Origin: Streptomyces tailanensis
GTDB lineage: Bacteria; Actinomycetota; Actinomycetes; Streptomycetales; Streptomycetaceae
Reading direction: 5' to 3'
Assembly (NCBI RefSeq): GCF_008386495.1
Contig: NZ_VTHJ01000001.1
Coordinates: forward strand, 1-64,000
DNA length: 64,000 nucleotides
A program made the translations under genes and the position numbers. A model generated the notes under the pieces. The model had not been told where the DNA came from. It made no database searches and saw only the letters and a list, made by a program, of their open reading frames with translations. This document shows positions 16,678 through 26,127 of the stretch, one piece after another (within the stretch, counting starts at the first letter, position 1; each line of letters opens with the position of its first letter).

Positions 16678-17643
16678 TCAGACGGCCTGCGAAGCGACGT
16701 AGGAACCCCGCTTCTCGATGGCCATCTGGTACAGGCGGCCGGCGCGGTACGAGGAGCGGACGAGCGGGCCGGACATCACGCCGGAGAAGCCGATCCCGTC
16801 GGCCTCCTGCTTCAGTTCGACGAACTCCTGCGGCTTGACCCAGCGCTCCACGGGGTGGTGGCGGACGCTCGGGCGCAGGTACTGGGTGATGGTGACCAGC
16901 TCGCAGCCGGCGTCGTGCAGCTGCCGGAGCGCCTCGCTGACCTCCTCGCGGGTCTCGCCCATGCCGAGGATCAGGTTCGACTTGGTGACCAGGCCGTAGT
17001 CGCGGGCCTCGGTGATGACCTTCAGGGAGCGCTCGTAGCGGAAGCCGGGGCGGATGCGCTTGAAGATGCGGGGGACCGTCTCGACGTTGTGCGCGAAGAC
17101 CTCGGGGCGGGAGGCGAAGACCTCTTCCAGCAGCTCCGGGACGGCGTTGAAGTCGGGGGCGAGGAGCTCGACCTTGGTCTGGCCGGCCTCGCGCTCCGCC
17201 GTCTGCTGGTGGATCTGCCGTACGGTCTCGGCGTACAGCCAGGCGCCGCCGTCGGGGAGGTCGTCGCGGGCGACGCCGGTGATGGTGGCGTAGTTCAGGT
17301 CCATGGTGACCACGGACTCGCCGACGCGGCGGGGCTCGTCGCGGTCGAGGGCCTCGGGCTTGCCGGTGTCGATCTGGCAGAAGTCGCAGCGGCGGGTGCA
17401 CTGGTCGCCGCCGATGAGGAAGGTGGCCTCGCGGTCTTCCCAGCACTCGTAGATGTTGGGGCAGCCCGCCTCCTGGCAGACCGTGTGCAGGCCCTCGCTC
17501 TTCACGAGGCTCTGCATCTTCGTGTACTCGGGGCCCATTTTCGCCCGGGTCTTGATCCACTCGGGCTTGCGCTCGATGGGGGTCTGGCTGTTGCGGACCT
17601 CCAGGCGCAGCATCTTGCGTCCGTCGGGTGAGACTGCGGACAC
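16678..17643 (-). CDS. lipA: Lipoyl synthase
   Basis: Radical-SAM enzyme that inserts two sulfurs into the octanoyl group on lipoyl domains, making lipoate on E2 and GcvH proteins. Both cysteine sets are seen: the auxiliary cluster C56-x4-C61-x5-C67 ([15 protein letters not shown]) and the radical-SAM C82-x3-C86-x2-C89 (QCTRRCDFC). The C-terminal RSSYRAG holds the conserved serine. Length is 321 residues, as usual. The GTG at 17643 is chosen for the GGGAG site 6 bases upstream; the longer frame reads through repeat DNA. The octanoyl donor enzyme lipB is the next gene upstream on the same strand. Confidence 0.96.
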   Translation of the reverse strand: MSAVSPDGRKMLRLEVRNSQTPIERKPEWIKTRAKMGPEYTKMQSLVKSEGLHTVCQEAGCPNIYECWEDREATFLIGGDQCTRRCDFCQIDTGKPEALDRDEPRRVGESVVTMDLNYATITGVARDDLPDGGAWLYAETVRQIHQQTAEREAGQTKVELLAPDFNAVPELLEEVFASRPEVFAHNVETVPRIFKRIRPGFRYERSLKVITEARDYGLVTKSNLILGMGETREEVSEALRQLHDAGCELVTITQYLRPSVRHHPVERWVKPQEFVELKQEADGIGFSGVMSGPLVRSSYRAGRLYQMAIEKRGSYVASQAV

Positions 17644-17747
17644 ATCGGCTCCCTGTGCTTCGATTCTTCGGCGTACACCAGCGTACGCCCGTGCGGTTCT
17701 CGGTTCCCTGGGTGGGCAACCTTCGCGATCGGGGCGGCATTCCCTTT

Positions 17748-18094
17748 TCGCCCCCGCCGCCCCTACCCGTCCCTCCCCCACTCTCGGCTTCGCTCGAGAG
17801 TGGGGGGACCCCCATCCAGGGGCTGCCGCCCCTTCGACCCCGCACGCCTGAGAGCTCGGGGGTTGCGGGTTCGTGGGCGGGTGCGGGTTGTGTTGGGTTG
17901 CTCGCGCAGTTCCCCGCGCCCCTTAAAAGCAGGGAGTGCCCCCGGGTAACCAGGGGCGCGGGGCTGTGGCATATGCGGCCCCGCCGCGTGGGCGCGACAA
18001 GCCCCCACCCACCCGCACCCGCAAACGCACCCAAGGGGGTCGAAGGGGCGCAGCCCCTGGATGGGGGAGGGACGGGTAGGGGCGGCGGGGGCGA
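17748..18094. repeat. Composite intergenic repeat between lipB and lipA
   Basis: This 467-bp gap (17644-18110) has no gene. It is built from an inverted B element (17748-17779), a perfect CCCCACTCTCG/CGAGAGTGGGG hairpin (about 17776-17806), an inverted A (17898-17924), a direct C (17952-18004) and a direct B (18062-18094). The outer B copies point in opposite directions, and the A and C ends are inverted complements, so the whole block is close to palindromic in layout. Confidence 0.8.
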
Positions 18095-18110
18095 GGAACT
18101 CTCCGGCGGG

Positions 18111-18902
18111 TCACGCCGGTGCCCGTTCCACCTCTCGTGGCTTCAGGTCCGCGTTCTCCAGAACCTCCCGCAGGTGCTTCTCGGCCACGGGTAGGACCTC
18201 GGCGATGGTGATGTCGCGGGCGAGTTCGTTCGCCAGGGACGTGACACCGGCGTCACGGATACCGCAGGGAATGATGCGGTCGAACCACACGTTGTCCGGG
18301 TTCACGTTCAGCGCGAAGCCATGCATCGTGACGCCCTTTGCGACGCGGATGCCGATCGCCGCGACCTTGCGGTCCTCGCGCCGCTGGCCGGCGTTGGAGG
18401 GCGCGTACTCGGGCCCGTTGAAGCGCGGGTCGAACTCCTCGTCGGTCATCCGGGGGTCGAGATCCAGCGACAGCCCGCCCAGCCGCTGCTCGACCGGGGC
18501 GCCCAGCACCCACACCCCGCTCCGGCCCTCGACCCGGGTCGTCTCCAGGCCGAACTCCGCGCACGTGAGGATCAGGGCCTCTTCGAGCCGCCGTACATGG
18601 GCCACGACGTCCACCGGGCGCGGCAGCTTCTGGATGGGGTAGCCGACGAGCTGCCCGGGGCCGTGCCAGGTGATCTTGCCGCCGCGGTCGACGTCCACGA
18701 CGGGCGTGCCGTCGAGGGGGCGCTCGTTGTCGGCCGTGCGCCGGCCCGCCGTGTAGACCGGGGGGTGCTCCAGGAGCAGCACGGTGTCGTCGATCTCGTC
18801 GGCGAAGCGCGCCGCGTGCACCCGGCGCTGCTCGTCCCACGCCTCCTGGTACTCGACGGCCTCCGTGCCGAACCCCATGCGGACGAACCGCAACCCACTC
18901 AC
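18111..18902 (-). CDS. lipB: Octanoyl-[acyl-carrier-protein] transferase
   Basis: Transfers octanoate from acyl carrier protein to lipoyl domains, the first step before LipA. In the 263-residue product the catalytic Cys213 ([14 protein letters not shown]) and Lys179 ([10 protein letters not shown]) are visible, with the substrate strands [15 protein letters not shown] and [18 protein letters not shown]. An insertion of roughly 35 residues, acidic and proline-containing (about 140-175), sits just before the catalytic lysine strand. The GTG at 18902 has GGGAGG 8 bases upstream. Separated from lipA by a large repeat block, so the two may be transcribed separately. Confidence 0.95.
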   Translation of the reverse strand: MSGLRFVRMGFGTEAVEYQEAWDEQRRVHAARFADEIDDTVLLLEHPPVYTAGRRTADNERPLDGTPVVDVDRGGKITWHGPGQLVGYPIQKLPRPVDVVAHVRRLEEALILTCAEFGLETTRVEGRSGVWVLGAPVEQRLGGLSLDLDPRMTDEEFDPRFNGPEYAPSNAGQRREDRKVAAIGIRVAKGVTMHGFALNVNPDNVWFDRIIPCGIRDAGVTSLANELARDITIAEVLPVAEKHLREVLENADLKPREVERAPA

Positions 18903-19270
18903 GGCAAGCGCCTCCCTCGGCGGTACGGCCGTGCGGCGGCACCGCGATAGCTGTGTCAGCCAAGCTGTGTCAGGCACATAACGCGCCCACGCCACTGTAC
19001 GACCGTACGACCGGGTGCCGTACTCCATGCCCGCCCCCGTCGTACTCCGTGACCGCCCGGCGTACGACGGGAAGCACCGGCGCGCGACGGAGGCCTTTCT
19101 CGTCAGCCGCGCAGTGAATCCTCACACGATCGGATGAATGGACACGAAAGTGTGCGATCAGGCGCTTACTCTCCGCTACATTCGCGCCGTTCACAAGGCC
19201 GCAAAAGGCTTCTCACCAGGCAATCCGGGAAACCCCGCCAACACCCGGAAGGCAGGAGACCGCACCGCAG
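18903..19270. promoter_or_regulatory. Divergent control region lipB / HTH regulator
   Basis: A 368-bp stretch without a convincing gene between lipB (minus) and the regulator (plus). It is less GC-rich near 19120-19210. ACACGAAAGTGT at 19142-19153 makes a small GAAA tetraloop hairpin. No clear operator can be assigned. Confidence 0.4.
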
Positions 19271-20713
19271 ATGACGGAACGACCCGCGCAGCGCACCCCC
19301 AACCGCCAGCTCGCCGCCCTCATCGCAGAAGCGGGGTTCTCGAACGCGGGACTAGCGCGCCGTGTGGACCAGCTCGGTCTCGAACACGGCCTCGATCTCA
19401 GATACGACAAGACGTCGGTCACCCGGTGGCTGCGCGGTCAGCAGCCCAGGGGGACGACCCCCGCGCTCATCGCCGAGGTGTTCACCCGCCGCCTCGGCCG
19501 CAGGCTCACCGCCCAGGACCTCGGCCTGGACGCCTGCGCCCCCGTGTACGCGGGGCTGGAGTTCGCCGCGACCCCCGAGGAGGCCATCGACATCGTCAGC
19601 GGGCTGTGGCGCAAGGACTCCGGCAGCCACGCCGAGCTGCGGAAGATCGCCTTCACACCCGCCGGGCTCGTCGTGCCGAGCCGGGACTGGCTGATCGGCC
19701 GCGCCGACGACCGGGTGGGCCGGGGTGATCCCGGCGGCACCCCCCGCGTCCCCCCGCAGGGCCGCCCGGCCCTGCCCCGGCAGCGCAGCCAGACCGAGCG
19801 CGGCCCCGGCCAGAAGGTCACCGGCGGGGACATCGCCGCCCTCCGCTCGGTCGGCGAACTCTTCCGCGCCCTCGACGACGCCTACGGCGGCGGCCACGCC
19901 CGCCAGGCCCTGGTGCGCTATCTGGAGCACGAGGCCGAGCCGATGCTGCGCGGCGCGTACGGCGAACAGACCGGCCGGAGGCTCTTCGCCGCCGCCGCCG
20001 ACCTCACCCGGCTGGCCGGCTGGACCTCGTACGACATCGGTGCCCACGGGCTCGCCCAGCGGTACTTCGTGCAGGCGCTCAGGCTGGCGCAGGCGGCGGG
20101 GGACCGGGCGTACGGGGCGTACGTCCTGGTCACGATGAGCCGTCAGGCGGTCTATCTGGGGCACGGACGGGAGGCCGTGCAGCTCGCGCGCGTCGCTCAG
20201 CAGGGCGTCGGGTCGGCCGTGCCGCCGGTCGTGCAGTCGCTGCTGCACGCCGTCGAGGCGCGCGGGCACGCGGTGCTCGGGGAGGTGCGGGCCTCCACGG
20301 CCGCGCTGGTCCGGGCCGAGCGGGCCCTGGAGACGGCCCGGCCCGGGGATGAAGTCCCCTACTGGGCACGGTTCTTCGACGAGGCCCAGCTCGCCGACGA
20401 GTTCGGGCACAGCCACCGCGACCTCCAGCAGTACCGCGCCGCCGCCCAGCACGCCGAGCGCTCGCTGCAACTGCGCGCCCCCGCGTACGCCCGCAGCCGC
20501 CTCTTCTGCCGGGTCGTCCTCGCCTCCGCCCGGCTCGGGCTCGGGGAGCTGGACCAAGCCTGTCAGTTGGGCGCGGAGGCCGCAGGGCAGGCCGCGGAGA
20601 TGCGGTCGGTGCGGGCCGTGGAGTACGTACGGGACTTCGAGCGCAGGCTGGAGCCGTACCGGGACGCGGCACCGGTCCGGGGGTATCGGGACAAGGTGGC
20701 GGCGTTGGGATAG
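19271..20713 (+). CDS. HTH-TPR transcriptional regulator (NsdA-like)
   Basis: A 480-residue probable DNA-binding regulator. Residues 10-90 resemble a helix-turn-helix (NRQLAALIAEAGFSNAGLARRVDQL, then DKTSVTRWLRGQQPRGTTPALIAEVFTRRLGR), the form seen in NsdA-type Streptomyces regulators. Residues 200-460 are tetratricopeptide-like helices (AQRYFVQALRLAQAAGDRAYGAYVLVTMSRQAVYLG, RDLQQYRAAAQHAERSL). Such proteins repress sporulation or antibiotic genes in some cases; the target here is unknown. The ribosome site AGGAG is rather far (12 bases) from the ATG. Monocistronic, ending at a strong hairpin. Confidence 0.82.
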   Translation: MTERPAQRTPNRQLAALIAEAGFSNAGLARRVDQLGLEHGLDLRYDKTSVTRWLRGQQPRGTTPALIAEVFTRRLGRRLTAQDLGLDACAPVYAGLEFAATPEEAIDIVSGLWRKDSGSHAELRKIAFTPAGLVVPSRDWLIGRADDRVGRGDPGGTPRVPPQGRPALPRQRSQTERGPGQKVTGGDIAALRSVGELFRALDDAYGGGHARQALVRYLEHEAEPMLRGAYGEQTGRRLFAAAADLTRLAGWTSYDIGAHGLAQRYFVQALRLAQAAGDRAYGAYVLVTMSRQAVYLGHGREAVQLARVAQQGVGSAVPPVVQSLLHAVEARGHAVLGEVRASTAALVRAERALETARPGDEVPYWARFFDEAQLADEFGHSHRDLQQYRAAAQHAERSLQLRAPAYARSRLFCRVVLASARLGLGELDQACQLGAEAAGQAAEMRSVRAVEYVRDFERRLEPYRDAAPVRGYRDKVAALG

Positions 20714-20724
20714 GGGGACGATGA

Positions 20725-20757
20725 GGAGGGGGCGCCCGGTGACAGGGCGCCCCCTCC
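20725..20757. terminator. Bidirectional 13-bp hairpin
   Basis: GGAGGGGGCGCCC (20725-20737) and GGGCGCCCCCTCC (20745-20757) are exact complements, loop 7, between two convergent genes. Confidence 0.85.
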
Positions 20758-20761
20758 CGGC

Positions 20762-22159
20762 CTACGCGGCGTTTTCCAGGGGCTCTTCCTGCGGCGTCGG
20801 GTGGGCGTCGAGGTCGGTGAGGATGGCGTGGGCGGCTCGGCGGGCCGAGTGGAGGGCGCCCTGGACGGTGCTGGTGTCGCGGTGGTCGCCGCAGACGTAG
20901 AGGCCGGCGAGGAGGCGTACCGGGCGGCGCGGGTCGTGCGGTGCGGGCATCGCGGGGACGGCCTCGGGGGTGTGGTGGACCGCGAGGAGCTCCCAGCGGG
21001 TCGTGGACGTCCGGTAGAGACGGGCCAGTTGGGCGCGGACCGTGGCGTCGAGGTGCGCGGGGTCCGGGGGAGTGCCCAGCACGGTGGACGTGATCAGAGC
21101 GCGGCCCGCCGGGGCCCGGGCCGGGTCGACCTGGCTGATGACCGCGGTGTGCGAGACGGGCCCGCTGCGGTCCGCGTCGAGGAGCAGCGCCGGTTCGCCG
21201 AGCGGGGGCTCGTCCGTCGCGTGGTGCAGGACCGTCACCGGGTGGAACTCCGGTACGCGCAGCCCGGGGAGCAGTTCCGCGGCGGACCGGGCGTCCGTGG
21301 CCAGCACCACGGAACGGCAGGGGAGTTCACCGTGGTCCGCCGTCGTCACCGAGGTCGTGCTGATCTCGGTGGCCCGGACCCCCGTGCGGACGGTGCCCGG
21401 CGGAAGGGCGGCCGCGAGGAGCTCCGGCAGGGTGTCGGCGCCGCCCTCCGGTATGCACAGTCGGCCCGTCGCGAAGGCGTGCAGGGCCAGGTCGGCGCAG
21501 CGGCTGGAGGTCTGGAGCGTCGGGTCGGCGAGCAGGGCGGCCAGCAGCGGCCGTACGAAACCGTCGATCGTCCGGGGCGGGAAACCCCGGGTCGCCAGCG
21601 CCTCGGCGATCGGCACCTCCGCCCGGGTGGCGAGCCGCGCCGGCGCGGTCGCGGCGAGCCGGGCCAGGGCCATGGCCAGCCGGGACTGGTCGGCGGGGGA
21701 GCCCAGGCGGCCCGGACGCGTACCGGCCGAACGGCCCGGGGAACGGCTCTGGTTGCGGGGCAGCCTGGGGGCGCTTGCGAGGGCGCGCGCGGCTGTGAGT
21801 GCGCCCCTTGCGCTTCGGAGGGTCGGGGTGGCGCCGGCGCGGTGATGATGGCCGTCGGCGTGCAGCAGGACGCCGGGGGCGAACGGGCGCAGCGGCAGGG
21901 TGTCCAGGCCCGGCGTTCGACGCAGCTCGGGGTAGGACGTGGAGAGCAGTGGGGCGGTGCGGTCGAGGCGGAAGCCGTCGACCTTCTCCGTGGCCATCCG
22001 GCCGCCGATGGCCGGCGTGGCCTCCAGGACCGTGGTCGTCAGACCCGCCCTGGTCAGATGACCGGCCGCCGCGAGGCCGGCCACGCCGGCTCCCACGACG
22101 ATGACGTCCACGGGTTCCGTGTCCGCTGAGTACGTCGATTGGTACACCGGCTCAAGCAC
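20762..22159 (-). CDS. FAD-dependent amine-oxidase-like oxidoreductase
   Basis: A 465-residue flavoprotein. The dinucleotide fold VIVVGAGVAGLAAAGHLTRAGLTTTVLEA is at residues 19-47, followed by the IGGRM sequence (FAD ribose contact) and LDRTAPLLSTSYPEL. The C-terminal FAD motif is GLYVCGDHRDTSTVQGALHSARRAA. This layout is that of the phytoene-desaturase/protoporphyrinogen-oxidase/amine-oxidase superfamily. The substrate cannot be deduced. The GTG at 22159 has GGGAGG just upstream. Stand-alone gene; a basic linker around residues 130-150 is unusual. Confidence 0.85.
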   Translation of the reverse strand: MLEPVYQSTYSADTEPVDVIVVGAGVAGLAAAGHLTRAGLTTTVLEATPAIGGRMATEKVDGFRLDRTAPLLSTSYPELRRTPGLDTLPLRPFAPGVLLHADGHHHRAGATPTLRSARGALTAARALASAPRLPRNQSRSPGRSAGTRPGRLGSPADQSRLAMALARLAATAPARLATRAEVPIAEALATRGFPPRTIDGFVRPLLAALLADPTLQTSSRCADLALHAFATGRLCIPEGGADTLPELLAAALPPGTVRTGVRATEISTTSVTTADHGELPCRSVVLATDARSAAELLPGLRVPEFHPVTVLHHATDEPPLGEPALLLDADRSGPVSHTAVISQVDPARAPAGRALITSTVLGTPPDPAHLDATVRAQLARLYRTSTTRWELLAVHHTPEAVPAMPAPHDPRRPVRLLAGLYVCGDHRDTSTVQGALHSARRAAHAILTDLDAHPTPQEEPLENAA

Positions 22160-22531
22160 GGGCCCCTCCCGGAGGTCGCGCGGCTGCTGGGGAGGTCATG
22201 CCCCCAACGCCCTTCTGAAATACCTGAGTTCGCGACGAGGGTGAAGGGGTGGGGGCGAGCCGGGGAAGTAGCGTGTGACCTCGCACGGGGGCATGGCCGG
22301 GGCACCTGTGCGCCCGGCGTCCGGCCGGGGAGGTTTCGCCCCCGCCGCCCCTACCCGTCCCATCCCCAGGGGAGGCTGCCCCTTCGACCCCGCCAGGGGC
22401 CGTGCCTCCTCGCCCCCGCACCGCCACGGGCCTCCGCCCCCAGACCCCCGCTGGGGGATGAGGGGGGTGGCTGAGGTGCGTGTGTCCGTGACGGTTGTGT
22501 TGGGTTGCTCGCGCAGTTCCCCGCGCCCCTA
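22160..22531. repeat. Gap with inverted B and A elements
   Basis: No gene in 22160-22528. It holds an inverted B (22334-22362) and an inverted A (22505-22531). The A copy supplies the stop codon of the downstream-reading kinase gene, so the repeat has become part of its 3' end. Confidence 0.7.
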
Positions 22532-24109
22532 AAAAGCCTGGGTGCCTGTGTAGGGGTCCGGGTGTGACTGGGGGGTGGGCCGTACGGCCAAGGCGTCGTG
22601 CAGGTCGGAGAGGCGGTCCAAGATCGCGGCCCGTTGTTCGACGAGGCCGCCGACCGGGGTGAACTTGCTGTCGGCGAGAATCGCGGCCACGGTCTCGCGC
22701 AGGTCGCTGAACGCGTCCAGCCCTTGGATCCGGTCGGTTTTGGCGTTGGCGTCGGCCACGATGTCCTCGGCCTGACGCATGGCGGTGGCTACCACCTGGC
22801 GGGCACGGCGCTCGGCGTCGACGCGCAGCTTCTCGGCCTCCAGACGCAGCTGCTCCGCGCGGTGCTCGATCTCGGCGAGCCGCTGCTGGGCCTTGGCCTG
22901 GCGGGTGGCCAGGTCGCGCTCGGACTGCTCACGCCGCTTGGCGAGGTTCGTCTCGAAGTCTGCGGCGGCCCGCGCGGCCTTTGCACGGGTCTCCTCGAAG
23001 AGGGCGTCAGCCTCCTCGCGCTTGAGCCGCACGTCCGTCTGCGCCTCAGCCCGCAGCCGGGAGGCCTCGCTCTTGGCCCTCTCGACGATCCGGACGCCCT
23101 CGTTCTCGGCCTCGGCCTTGCGCTCCTCGGCATAGGCCTCGACATCGTCGCGTACCTGCTGGGCCGCGGACTCCGCGAGCGCGCGGTGCTGCTGGGCCGC
23201 GCGCAGGGCCTCCTCGCGTATCGCGTCGGCGTCCACCGCGTGGGCCCCGGACGGAACGGATGCCGGCCTCTCCTCCAACGCGGCGAGTTGGTCGACGACC
23301 TCGCGGGCAGCGCCGGGGCGGGCGTCGGGCTCGCGGGCCAGCAGGCGCATCACCAACGCGCTCAGCTCGGCCGGAACTTCGGGGTTCAGCAGGTGCGGTG
23401 GCTCGACCTGCCCGACGGCGATCAAGTGCATCTGCGCGAACTGGTTGTCGGCGACGAGCGGCGGCCGGCCGGTGAGCATGAAGTAGAGCACGCAGCCGAA
23501 GGAGTACAGATCGGTGCGGTGATCCACGGACTGCTCGCCGCGCGCCTGCTCCGGTGACATGTACAGCAGCGTGCCCATGACCACACCGGTGCCGGTGAGC
23601 CCGCTGACCAGCACCGTGTCACCGAGGAACTTGGCGATGCCGAAGTCGAGCACCTTTAGGTCGCCGTCCCCGGCGAACATGATGTTGTCCGGCTTGATGT
23701 CGCGGTGCACGATGCCCTGCCCGTGCGCGGCGTCGAGGGCCTGCGCGACCTGGCGCCCCCAGCCGACCGCCCGTGTCCAGTGCGGCCGTCGCTCGAAGAC
23801 GGCGTCGGCGAGGGTGCGCCCGGTGAGGCGCTCCATCACCATGTACAGGGCCCGTTCGCCGTCGAGGTCGGCCTCGCCGCAGTCGTGGGCGATCACGGTG
23901 TGGCGGCCGGGCAGCCCGGCGGCGGACCTGATCTCGCGCTGGAACCTGAGGAACGTCTCGTGCTCGCCCAGCCGCGGCAGCGCGGTGACGAGCTTGACCG
24001 CGACGTCGCGCTGCATCCGCTTGTCACGGGCGCCCCACACCTGGCCCATCGCGCCCCGCCCCAGCCGCTCGACCAGTTCATACCGGCCGTCCAGCATCGC
24101 CCCCCGCAT
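22529..24109 (-). CDS. Ser/Thr protein kinase with coiled-coil tail
   Basis: A 526-residue protein kinase of the PknB type without a membrane segment. The kinase domain (10-275) has a variant P-loop GRGAMGQVW, Lys39 in VAVKL, HRDIKPDN (135-142) and DFG (155-157), so it should be active. Residues about 295-470 are a continuous Ala/Glu/Arg-rich coiled coil (EAQTDVRLKREEADALFEETRAKAARAAADFET and on), like that of the Streptomyces DivIVA/FilP/Scy cytoskeletal proteins. ATG at 24109 with GGGGAGGG 6 bases before it is the preferred start. This arrangement hints at localisation to polar or filament structures. The stop lies in an A repeat. Confidence 0.88.
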   Translation of the reverse strand: MRGAMLDGRYELVERLGRGAMGQVWGARDKRMQRDVAVKLVTALPRLGEHETFLRFQREIRSAAGLPGRHTVIAHDCGEADLDGERALYMVMERLTGRTLADAVFERRPHWTRAVGWGRQVAQALDAAHGQGIVHRDIKPDNIMFAGDGDLKVLDFGIAKFLGDTVLVSGLTGTGVVMGTLLYMSPEQARGEQSVDHRTDLYSFGCVLYFMLTGRPPLVADNQFAQMHLIAVGQVEPPHLLNPEVPAELSALVMRLLAREPDARPGAAREVVDQLAALEERPASVPSGAHAVDADAIREEALRAAQQHRALAESAAQQVRDDVEAYAEERKAEAENEGVRIVERAKSEASRLRAEAQTDVRLKREEADALFEETRAKAARAAADFETNLAKRREQSERDLATRQAKAQQRLAEIEHRAEQLRLEAEKLRVDAERRARQVVATAMRQAEDIVADANAKTDRIQGLDAFSDLRETVAAILADSKFTPVGGLVEQRAAILDRLSDLHDALAVRPTPQSHPDPYTGTQAF

Positions 24110-24219
24110 AGCGCCCTCCCCGCTGCCCGCCGAGTCCGCCGCCAAGCCTAGAAGATCGCCCGCACGCACGGGCGTCGGGGAGCGGATTCCCGGAAGGCGG
24201 ATCATGGCAGGCTGAACGC

Positions 24220-25200
24220 ATGCGTGCTGCTCGGCTCATCAAGATGGTGCTGCTTCTTCAGTCGCGGGCGTCCATGACCGCCGCTGAACTGGCCCGCGAG
24301 CTGGAGGTGTCGGAGCGGACGGTCACCCGGGACGCCCAGGCGCTGTCGGAGGCCGGGGTTCCGGTTTATGCGGACCGGGGCCGGGCGGGCGGGTACCGGC
24401 TCATCGGTGGCTATCGGACACGCCTCACCGGGCTGGCCCGGAACGAGGCCGAGGCGCTGTTCCTGTCCGGCGTACCGGGCGCCCTGCGCGACATGGGTCT
24501 GGAGGACGCGGCCTCCGCCGCCCGGCTGAAGGTGTCGGCCGCCCTCCTCCCCTCCCTCCGCGACGCCCCCCGCACCGCCGCCCAGCGGTTCCACCTCGAC
24601 GCCCCGGGCTGGTTCAACGAACCCAAGACCCCCGAACTCCTCCCCGCCATCGCGGACGCGGTGTGGGACGACCGCCGGATCACCGCGCGCTACCGGCGGG
24701 GAGATACCGAGGTCGAGCGGGTGCTGGAGCCGTACGGTCTCGTACTCAAGGCCGGGGTCTGGTACCTGTGCGCACGCGTCCCGGAGCCCGCCCCCGGCTC
24801 CTTCCGTACGTATCGCATCGACCGCTTCACCACGGTCGACACCGGCTCCGATCGGTTCGTCCGTGACGAAGACTTCGACCTTCCCCGCTACTGGGACGAC
24901 CAAGCCGAGCGGTTCGCCCGCTCGATCCTGCGTGCCGAGGTCGTCGTACGGCTCTCGGCGGAAGGTGTGCGGAGGCTGCCGTACGCCGTGGATCCCGTCG
25001 CGGCCCGGGACGCGCTCACGGCGGTGACCGACGGCCCCGACGACTGCGGCCGGGTCACGGTCACGCTCGGGGTCGAGTCGGAGGAGGTCGCGCACAGCCA
25101 GCTCACGGCGCTCGGACCGGAGGTCGAGGTGCTGGCGCCCGAAACCCTCCGGGCCCGGTTCGCGGACGACGCGCGGCGGCTCGCCGCGCTGTACACGTGA
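24220..25200 (+). CDS. WYL-domain transcriptional regulator
   Basis: A 326-residue YafY/DeoR-type regulator. N-terminal winged helix (RAARLIKMVLLLQSRASMTAAELARELEVSERTVTRDAQALSEAGVPVYADRGRAGGY) is followed from residue about 140 by a WYL domain (ITARYRRGDTEVERVLEPYGLVLKAGVWYLCAR, then FRTYRIDRFTTV) and a WCX C-terminal part. WYL domains bind nucleic-acid or nucleotide ligands. Divergent from the Ser/Thr kinase, with only about 110 bp between starts; the DUF4240 gene follows on the same strand, 80 bp away, and is a likely operon partner. Confidence 0.92.
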   Translation: MRAARLIKMVLLLQSRASMTAAELARELEVSERTVTRDAQALSEAGVPVYADRGRAGGYRLIGGYRTRLTGLARNEAEALFLSGVPGALRDMGLEDAASAARLKVSAALLPSLRDAPRTAAQRFHLDAPGWFNEPKTPELLPAIADAVWDDRRITARYRRGDTEVERVLEPYGLVLKAGVWYLCARVPEPAPGSFRTYRIDRFTTVDTGSDRFVRDEDFDLPRYWDDQAERFARSILRAEVVVRLSAEGVRRLPYAVDPVAARDALTAVTDGPDDCGRVTVTLGVESEEVAHSQLTALGPEVEVLAPETLRARFADDARRLAALYT

Positions 25201-25280
25201 CGCGGGACACAGCGCGCGGGCCGACAATCCGTCGCCCTCCACGTGCGTCCCACCCCTCCAGGCACGATGCTTGTCCCGTG

Positions 25281-25805
25281 ATGGACGAGACGGAGTTCTG
25301 GGAGTTGGTGGACACAACCCGGGAGGACGCCGAGGGCGATCCCGAGGACCACGCCGACCTGCTCGTGGAACGGCTCGGCCGGCTCGACCCGGAGGCCGTG
25401 CTGGACTTCGCCCGGCACTTCGAGTCGCGTTACAACCGCGCGTACACCTGGGATGTGTGGGGCGCCGCCTGGGTGCTGCTGGACGGGGCCAGCGACGACG
25501 CGTTCGACTTCTTCCGGTGCTGGCTGATCGGCCAGGGCCGGGAGGTCTTCGAGGGCGCGGTGCACGACCCGGACTCGCTCGCCGACCTGCTGGACGACTT
25601 CGACGAGGAGATCGACGGCGACGGCGAGGAGCTGGGATACGCCGCGGACGAGGCGTACGAGCAGCTCACCGGCGTCGTCGCCCCGGACCTCGGCATCCCG
25701 CCCGCGCCCGGCGAACCCGAGGGCACCCCGGTCGACTTCGAGAACGAGACCGCCCTCGCGGAACGCTATCCGAAGCTCTGGGAGCGGTTCCGGACCCAAG
25801 TTTAA
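25281..25805 (+). CDS. DUF4240 domain protein
   Basis: A 174-residue, very acidic soluble protein. The start MDETEFWELVDTTRE and the core YTWDVWGAAWVLLDGASDDAFDFFRCWLIGQGREVFEGAVHDPDSLADL are the defining DUF4240 pattern (tryptophans around a helical core). Function is unknown; some family members accompany toxin-immunity or WGR/WYL genes. It follows the WYL regulator. After the stop the sequence AAGCAGGTGT is repeated twice in tandem (25804-25823). Confidence 0.85.
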   Translation: MDETEFWELVDTTREDAEGDPEDHADLLVERLGRLDPEAVLDFARHFESRYNRAYTWDVWGAAWVLLDGASDDAFDFFRCWLIGQGREVFEGAVHDPDSLADLLDDFDEEIDGDGEELGYAADEAYEQLTGVVAPDLGIPPAPGEPEGTPVDFENETALAERYPKLWERFRTQV

Positions 25806-25830
25806 GCAGGTGTAAGCAGGTGTAAGAGGG

Positions 25831-26127
25831 TCAGGCGCGCAGGCCGCGGCTCGTCGTGCGCGGCAGGTACGCGTACTGCTCGGTGGTGTGCGGCTGGGCG
25901 CGGTGGCGTTCCCTGCCCGGGGCCGGGTGCTCGGGGGCCGACGCGCCGTGCAGCGGGGCCGAGTTGGCCCGCTCCAGCGCGGACGCGGTGACCGCGGACG
26001 GGCCGAGCACGACGACGGCGGTCGCGCAGGCCACCGTCCAGGGGCTCCGCAGGGCGGAGGACCAGGACCTCTTCGGGTTCCGGTTCCGGGACGTGTTCGA
26101 CATGTTCTTCGTACGGCTGCTCATCAT
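25831..26127 (-). CDS. Small exported/membrane-anchored protein
   Basis: A 98-residue protein: a basic, Asn/Ser/Arg-rich N terminus, then one hydrophobic segment (residues about 31-50, WTVACATAVVVLGPSAVTASAL) with a possible AxA cleavage site, then a His/Pro/Arg-rich hydrophilic tail. GGAGG lies 8 bases before the ATG at 26127. No known domain. It is downstream of the peptidoglycan-recognition gene on the same strand, which may suggest a cell-envelope role. Confidence 0.7.
   Translation of the reverse strand: MMSSRTKNMSNTSRNRNPKRSWSSALRSPWTVACATAVVVLGPSAVTASALERANSAPLHGASAPEHPAPGRERHRAQPHTTEQYAYLPRTTSRGLRA

Noticed and set aside
16640..16690. GTGGCACTGCGTGCCATTTGGCGG as a tRNA-like or attachment sequence
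   Set aside because: No cloverleaf can be drawn and no integrase gene is near.
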